Shown here: in pieces, positions 11,809 through 14,344 of the stretch
Position numbering within the stretch: the first letter of the stretch is position 1
Layout of the letters: the number at the start of each line of letters is the position of its first letter
NCBI GenBank assembly: GCA_024643595.1
Contig: JAHEMS010000035.1
Coordinates: 1-14,344 of the forward strand
DNA: 14,344 nt
Reading direction: 5' to 3'
DNA from: Bacteroidota bacterium
GTDB taxonomy: Bacteria; Bacteroidota; Bacteroidia; Cytophagales; Cyclobacteriaceae
Position numbers and translations under genes: made by a program
Notes under the pieces: generated by a model
The model's database searches: none
Seen by the model: only the letters and a program-made list of their open reading frames with translations
What the model was told of the DNA's origin: nothing

Positions 11809-14344
11809 CTACTTTAGTTCCGACTTCAAAAATTTGCCAGTAAAGCTAGCTGGGTTTTTCGATACTTCCTCTGGTTTGCCTTTAGCTATAATACGCCCAC
11901 CACCGGCACCTCCTTCAGGTCCAAGATCAACAATATAATCGGCGGATTTGATCACATCCATGTTATGCTCAATCACCAACACAGTGTTCCCCTTGTTAAC
12001 CAACTTCTGGAGAACATCCAGCAAATGGCTGATGTCCTGAAAATGTAAGCCTGTAGTGGGTTCATCCAGTATATATAATGTTTGGCCAGTATCCCGCTTG
12101 GAAAGTTCAGTAGCCAACTTTACCCGCTGAGCTTCTCCTCCTGATAATGTGGTAGCATGCTGACCTAATGAAATGTAGCCTAATCCTACTTCACTTAGCG
12201 TTTGAATTTTTCTGAGAATACGAGGTTGATTTTCAAAGAAACTTACTGCCTCTTCTACGGTCATATCAAGCACATCTGAAATTGACTTCCCTTTGAATCT
12301 CACTTCCAGTGTTTCGCGATTATATCGCTTGCCCTTACATGTTTCGCAGGGAACATGTACATCAGGTAAAAATTCCATTTCAATTAATCGGAGTCCTGCC
12401 CCCTCACATGTTTCACAGCGTCCACCTTTAACATTAAAAGAAAAACGACCGGTTTTATAACCTCGGATTTTTGATTCCGGCATTTGTGAAAACAGATCGC
12501 GAATGTCTGTAAAAACACCGGTATATGTTGCCGGGTTTGAACGGGGCGTTCGACCTATTGGTGATTGATCAACTTCAATTACTTTATCAACTAACTTGAG
12601 TCCTTCTATTTTTTTGTAAGGAAGAGGTGCTGTTCGCGAATTAAAAAAGTGCTGATTTAAAATTGGAAAAAGTGTTTCGTGTATAAGCGTTGATTTTCCG
12701 CTACCTGAAACGCCGGTAATGGCCGTAAATGTTCCCAACGGAATTTCGAGATCAATATTTTTAAGATTATTTCCGGTAGCGCCAGTGAGGGAAAGTGTTT
12801 CACCATTTCCTTTTCTTCTTTCCTTCAGATAGGGGATGATCCGTTTGCCGCTGAGGTAATTTGCTGTGGTGCTGTTGCTTCTCAAAAATGTTTCCGGATC
12901 TCCCTGAGCAACTACCACACCCCCATGTCTTCCAGCGCCTGGACCTATATCGATGATATAATCCGATTCAAGCATCATCTCCTTGTCGTGTTCAACTACA
13001 ATTACAGAATTTCCTAAATCACGCAAGTCTTTGAGGGCCTTAATCAGTTTCGCATTGTCGCGGGCATGCAAACCGATGCTTGGCTCGTCCAGAATATAAA
13101 GTACTCCTACCAGCTGGGTTCCTATTTGAGTGGCGAGGCGTATTCGTTGCGCTTCTCCTCCACTTAATGTCCGCAATGGCCGGTTGAGATGCAGATAGTC
13201 CAATCCTACATCCAACAAAAAACCAATCCGTTTACGAATTTCTTTCAGCACCTCTGTCGCAATAATGTTTTGTTTTTCGCTGATCCGGTTCTCCAATCCA
13301 TCAAACCATTTTTTTAAATCTGTGATATTCAACTCTGCCAGTTGAGAAATATTTTTGTCGTCAATCTTAAAGTGAAGAGATTCTTTTTTGAGCCGTGCTC
13401 CGTCACAGTCAGGACATGTTCTGATGACCGTGAAATCATCGACCCATTTGCGCATAGCCTCCGTGCCTTCGTCTTTTTGTTTTTGCAAGAAATTAATGAT
13501 CCCCTCAAATTTTGTGTTCCACTCTGTGCCGGGATATTTTACTGAAGCTACTGCTACCGGCTCATCATCACCATACAATAATACCCTCAAAGCTTCCTTG
13601 GAAATATCTTTAATAGGGGTAGTTAATGCGAGTTTGTATTTCTTAAGAATGGCTTCAATCTTTTTAAAAATCCAAATGTCACGGTATTCACCTAATGGTA
13701 AAATCCCACCTCGACTAATACTTAATTTCTTATCCGGAATAATAGAATCTTCTGTGATTTCTTCAATCGCTCCCAATCCAGCGCAGGTAGGACATGCTCC
13801 ATACGGTGAGTTGAAAGAAAAATTATTGGGCGCAGGTTCGTCATAGGATAGTCCCGTTTTCGGATCCATCAAAAACCGTGAGAAGTGATTTACTTTTCCA
13901 TTTTCATCCATGATCATAATCACCCCCTTCCCTTCCTTCATGGCGGCATTGATTGACTGACCAATACGATGCCGATCTTTAGCGTCCGGCACAACACGGT
14001 CAATGACTACTTCAATATCGTGGATTTTAAATCGATCCAATTGCATCTTGGCTGTGATCTCCATCATCGATCCATCCACGCGCACCTTGGTATAACCCTG
14101 TTTTCGGATTTGCACAAACAACTCCCGGTAGTGGCCTTTTCTTCCTTTTACCACTGGCGCCAATACGGTCAATTTTCTTCCCAGGTAATTATTGATGATC
14201 GAATCCAAAATCTGATCGTCTGACTGCCGAACCATACGCTCCCCACTTAAATAGGAATACGCTTCTCCGGCCCGTGCAAAAAGTAATCGCATAAAATCAT
14301 AAATCTCAGTTACGGTACCGACAGTAGATCGTGGATTTCTAGAG
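11809..14344 (-). CDS. uvrA: Excinuclease ABC subunit A (UvrA), 5' end outside window
   Basis: UvrA is the DNA-damage-recognition ATPase of nucleotide excision repair; it loads UvrB on lesions. The frame is open to the right edge. Reading past the Met at 14290-14292 gives S-R-N-P-R-S-T-V-G-T-V-T-E-I-Y-D-F-M-R-L-L-F, the conserved UvrA segment, so that Met is internal and 844 residues are visible. About 100 N-terminal residues, with the first Walker A, are missing. Counting from that Met: the first ABC signature LSGGEAQRIRLATQIG (about 375-390) with LDEPSIGLH, the second Walker A TGVSGSGKSTL (about 525-535), an intact zinc module CETC...CETC (about 625-651) and the second signature LSGGEAQRVKLATELS with LDEPTTGLH (about 715-748). 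The first zinc module has lost one cysteine pair: D143 and T146 stand where CPxC is expected, while C167-P-T-C170 remains. Stop TAG at 11809-11811. Confidence 0.96.
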   Translation of the reverse strand, partial: SRNPRSTVGTVTEIYDFMRLLFARAGEAYSYLSGERMVRQSDDQILDSIINNYLGRKLTVLAPVVKGRKGHYRELFVQIRKQGYTKVRVDGSMMEITAKMQLDRFKIHDIEVVIDRVVPDAKDRHRIGQSINAAMKEGKGVIMIMDENGKVNHFSRFLMDPKTGLSYDEPAPNNFSFNSPYGACPTCAGLGAIEEITEDSIIPDKKLSISRGGILPLGEYRDIWIFKKIEAILKKYKLALTTPIKDISKEALRVLLYGDDEPVAVASVKYPGTEWNTKFEGIINFLQKQKDEGTEAMRKWVDDFTVIRTCPDCDGARLKKESLHFKIDDKNISQLAELNITDLKKWFDGLENRISEKQNIIATEVLKEIRKRIGFLLDVGLDYLHLNRPLRTLSGGEAQRIRLATQIGTQLVGVLYILDEPSIGLHARDNAKLIKALKDLRDLGNSVIVVEHDKEMMLESDYIIDIGPGAGRHGGVVVAQGDPETFLRSNSTTANYLSGKRIIPYLKERRKGNGETLSLTGATGNNLKNIDLEIPLGTFTAITGVSGSGKSTLIHETLFPILNQHFFNSRTAPLPYKKIEGLKLVDKVIEVDQSPIGRTPRSNPATYTGVFTDIRDLFSQMPESKIRGYKTGRFSFNVKGGRCETCEGAGLRLIEMEFLPDVHVPCETCKGKRYNRETLEVRFKGKSISDVLDMTVEEAVSFFENQPRILRKIQTLSEVGLGYISLGQHATTLSGGEAQRVKLATELSKRDTGQTLYILDEPTTGLHFQDISHLLDVLQKLVNKGNTVLVIEHNMDVIKSADYIVDLGPEGGAGGGRIIAKGKPEEVSKNPASFTGKFLKSELK

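Noticed and set aside
11782..11810. Inverted repeat AGACGG...CCGTCT with a 17-base loop over the uvrA stop, as a terminator
   Set aside because: Only six perfect pairs (eight with wobble), a large loop and no T-run after it on the minus strand. Not enough to call a terminator.
13388..13846. Plus-strand open frame of 152 codons within uvrA
   Set aside because: Opposite to highly conserved uvrA coding sequence; no start context or recognisable domain.
14290..14292. ATG at 14290-14292 as the uvrA start
   Set aside because: The frame continues upstream to the window edge with the conserved R-S-T-V-G-T-V-T-E-I-Y-D segment, so this Met is internal.
1..14344. CRISPR arrays, insertion sequences, prophage, tRNA or rRNA genes, riboswitches
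   Set aside because: No repeated spacer pattern, transposase motifs, terminal inverted repeats or structured RNA signatures were seen on reading both strands; all space is filled by ordinary genes and short gaps.

Overview
The window comes from a member of the Bacteroidota, most likely a gliding or predatory-type Cytophagales-like bacterium. It carries the core type IX secretion/gliding motor operon (porP-gldK-gldL-gldM-gldN), which is restricted to that phylum. Several genes also have the Bacteroidota promoter signature TAnnTTTG close upstream. The DNA is AT-rich (roughly 60%) with uniform-looking codon use. I saw no mobile element, tRNA/rRNA, CRISPR array or sign of recent transfer. No gene-free stretch exceeds about 140 bases. 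The assignment below phylum level is a guess.

Layout from left to right. Bases 1-160 hold the 3' end of a small DUF4286-type gene (+). It converges on a spermidine/thialysine-type GNAT acetyltransferase (157-633, -), and the two genes share the palindromic stop tetranucleotide CTAG. A perfect 16-bp-stem hairpin at 645-680 ends the motility operon. That operon runs right to left: porP/sprF-like (6366-5416), gldK lipoprotein (5276-4131), gldL (4074-3256), gldM (3187-1610) and gldN (1599-703). GldL and GldM form the proton-driven inner-membrane motor, and GldK and GldN form the periplasmic/outer-membrane ring. The PorP-like protein is an outer-membrane component. The motor residues known from Flavobacterium johnsoniae are all present, so the machine looks functional.

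Next comes a heme-related region: hemD (uroporphyrinogen-III synthase, 7265-6489, -) lies 22 bp behind a DUF4271 membrane protein (start about 8355, -). Divergent from these is hemW (8430-9563, +), a radical-SAM heme chaperone, followed by a 121-aa protein of unknown function (9601-9966, +). This block converges, with a 3-bp gap, on a two-component system in which a LytS-type membrane histidine kinase (11732-10683) overlaps its LytTR response regulator (10686-9970) by ATGA. The right end is uvrA (-), which runs off the window without its N-terminus.

The main surprise is not a new gene system. It is a recurring regulatory pattern: three genes (hemW, DUF4271, the histidine kinase) have an exact TAnnTTTG element only 6-7 nt before the start codon, which predicts leaderless or nearly leaderless mRNAs. 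The other items worth a look are the loss of one zinc-site cysteine pair in UvrA, the forced GTG start of porP overlapping an ATG-TGA start-stop, and the uncharacterised 121-aa and DUF4271 proteins. The rest is a conventional Bacteroidota chromosomal core region.
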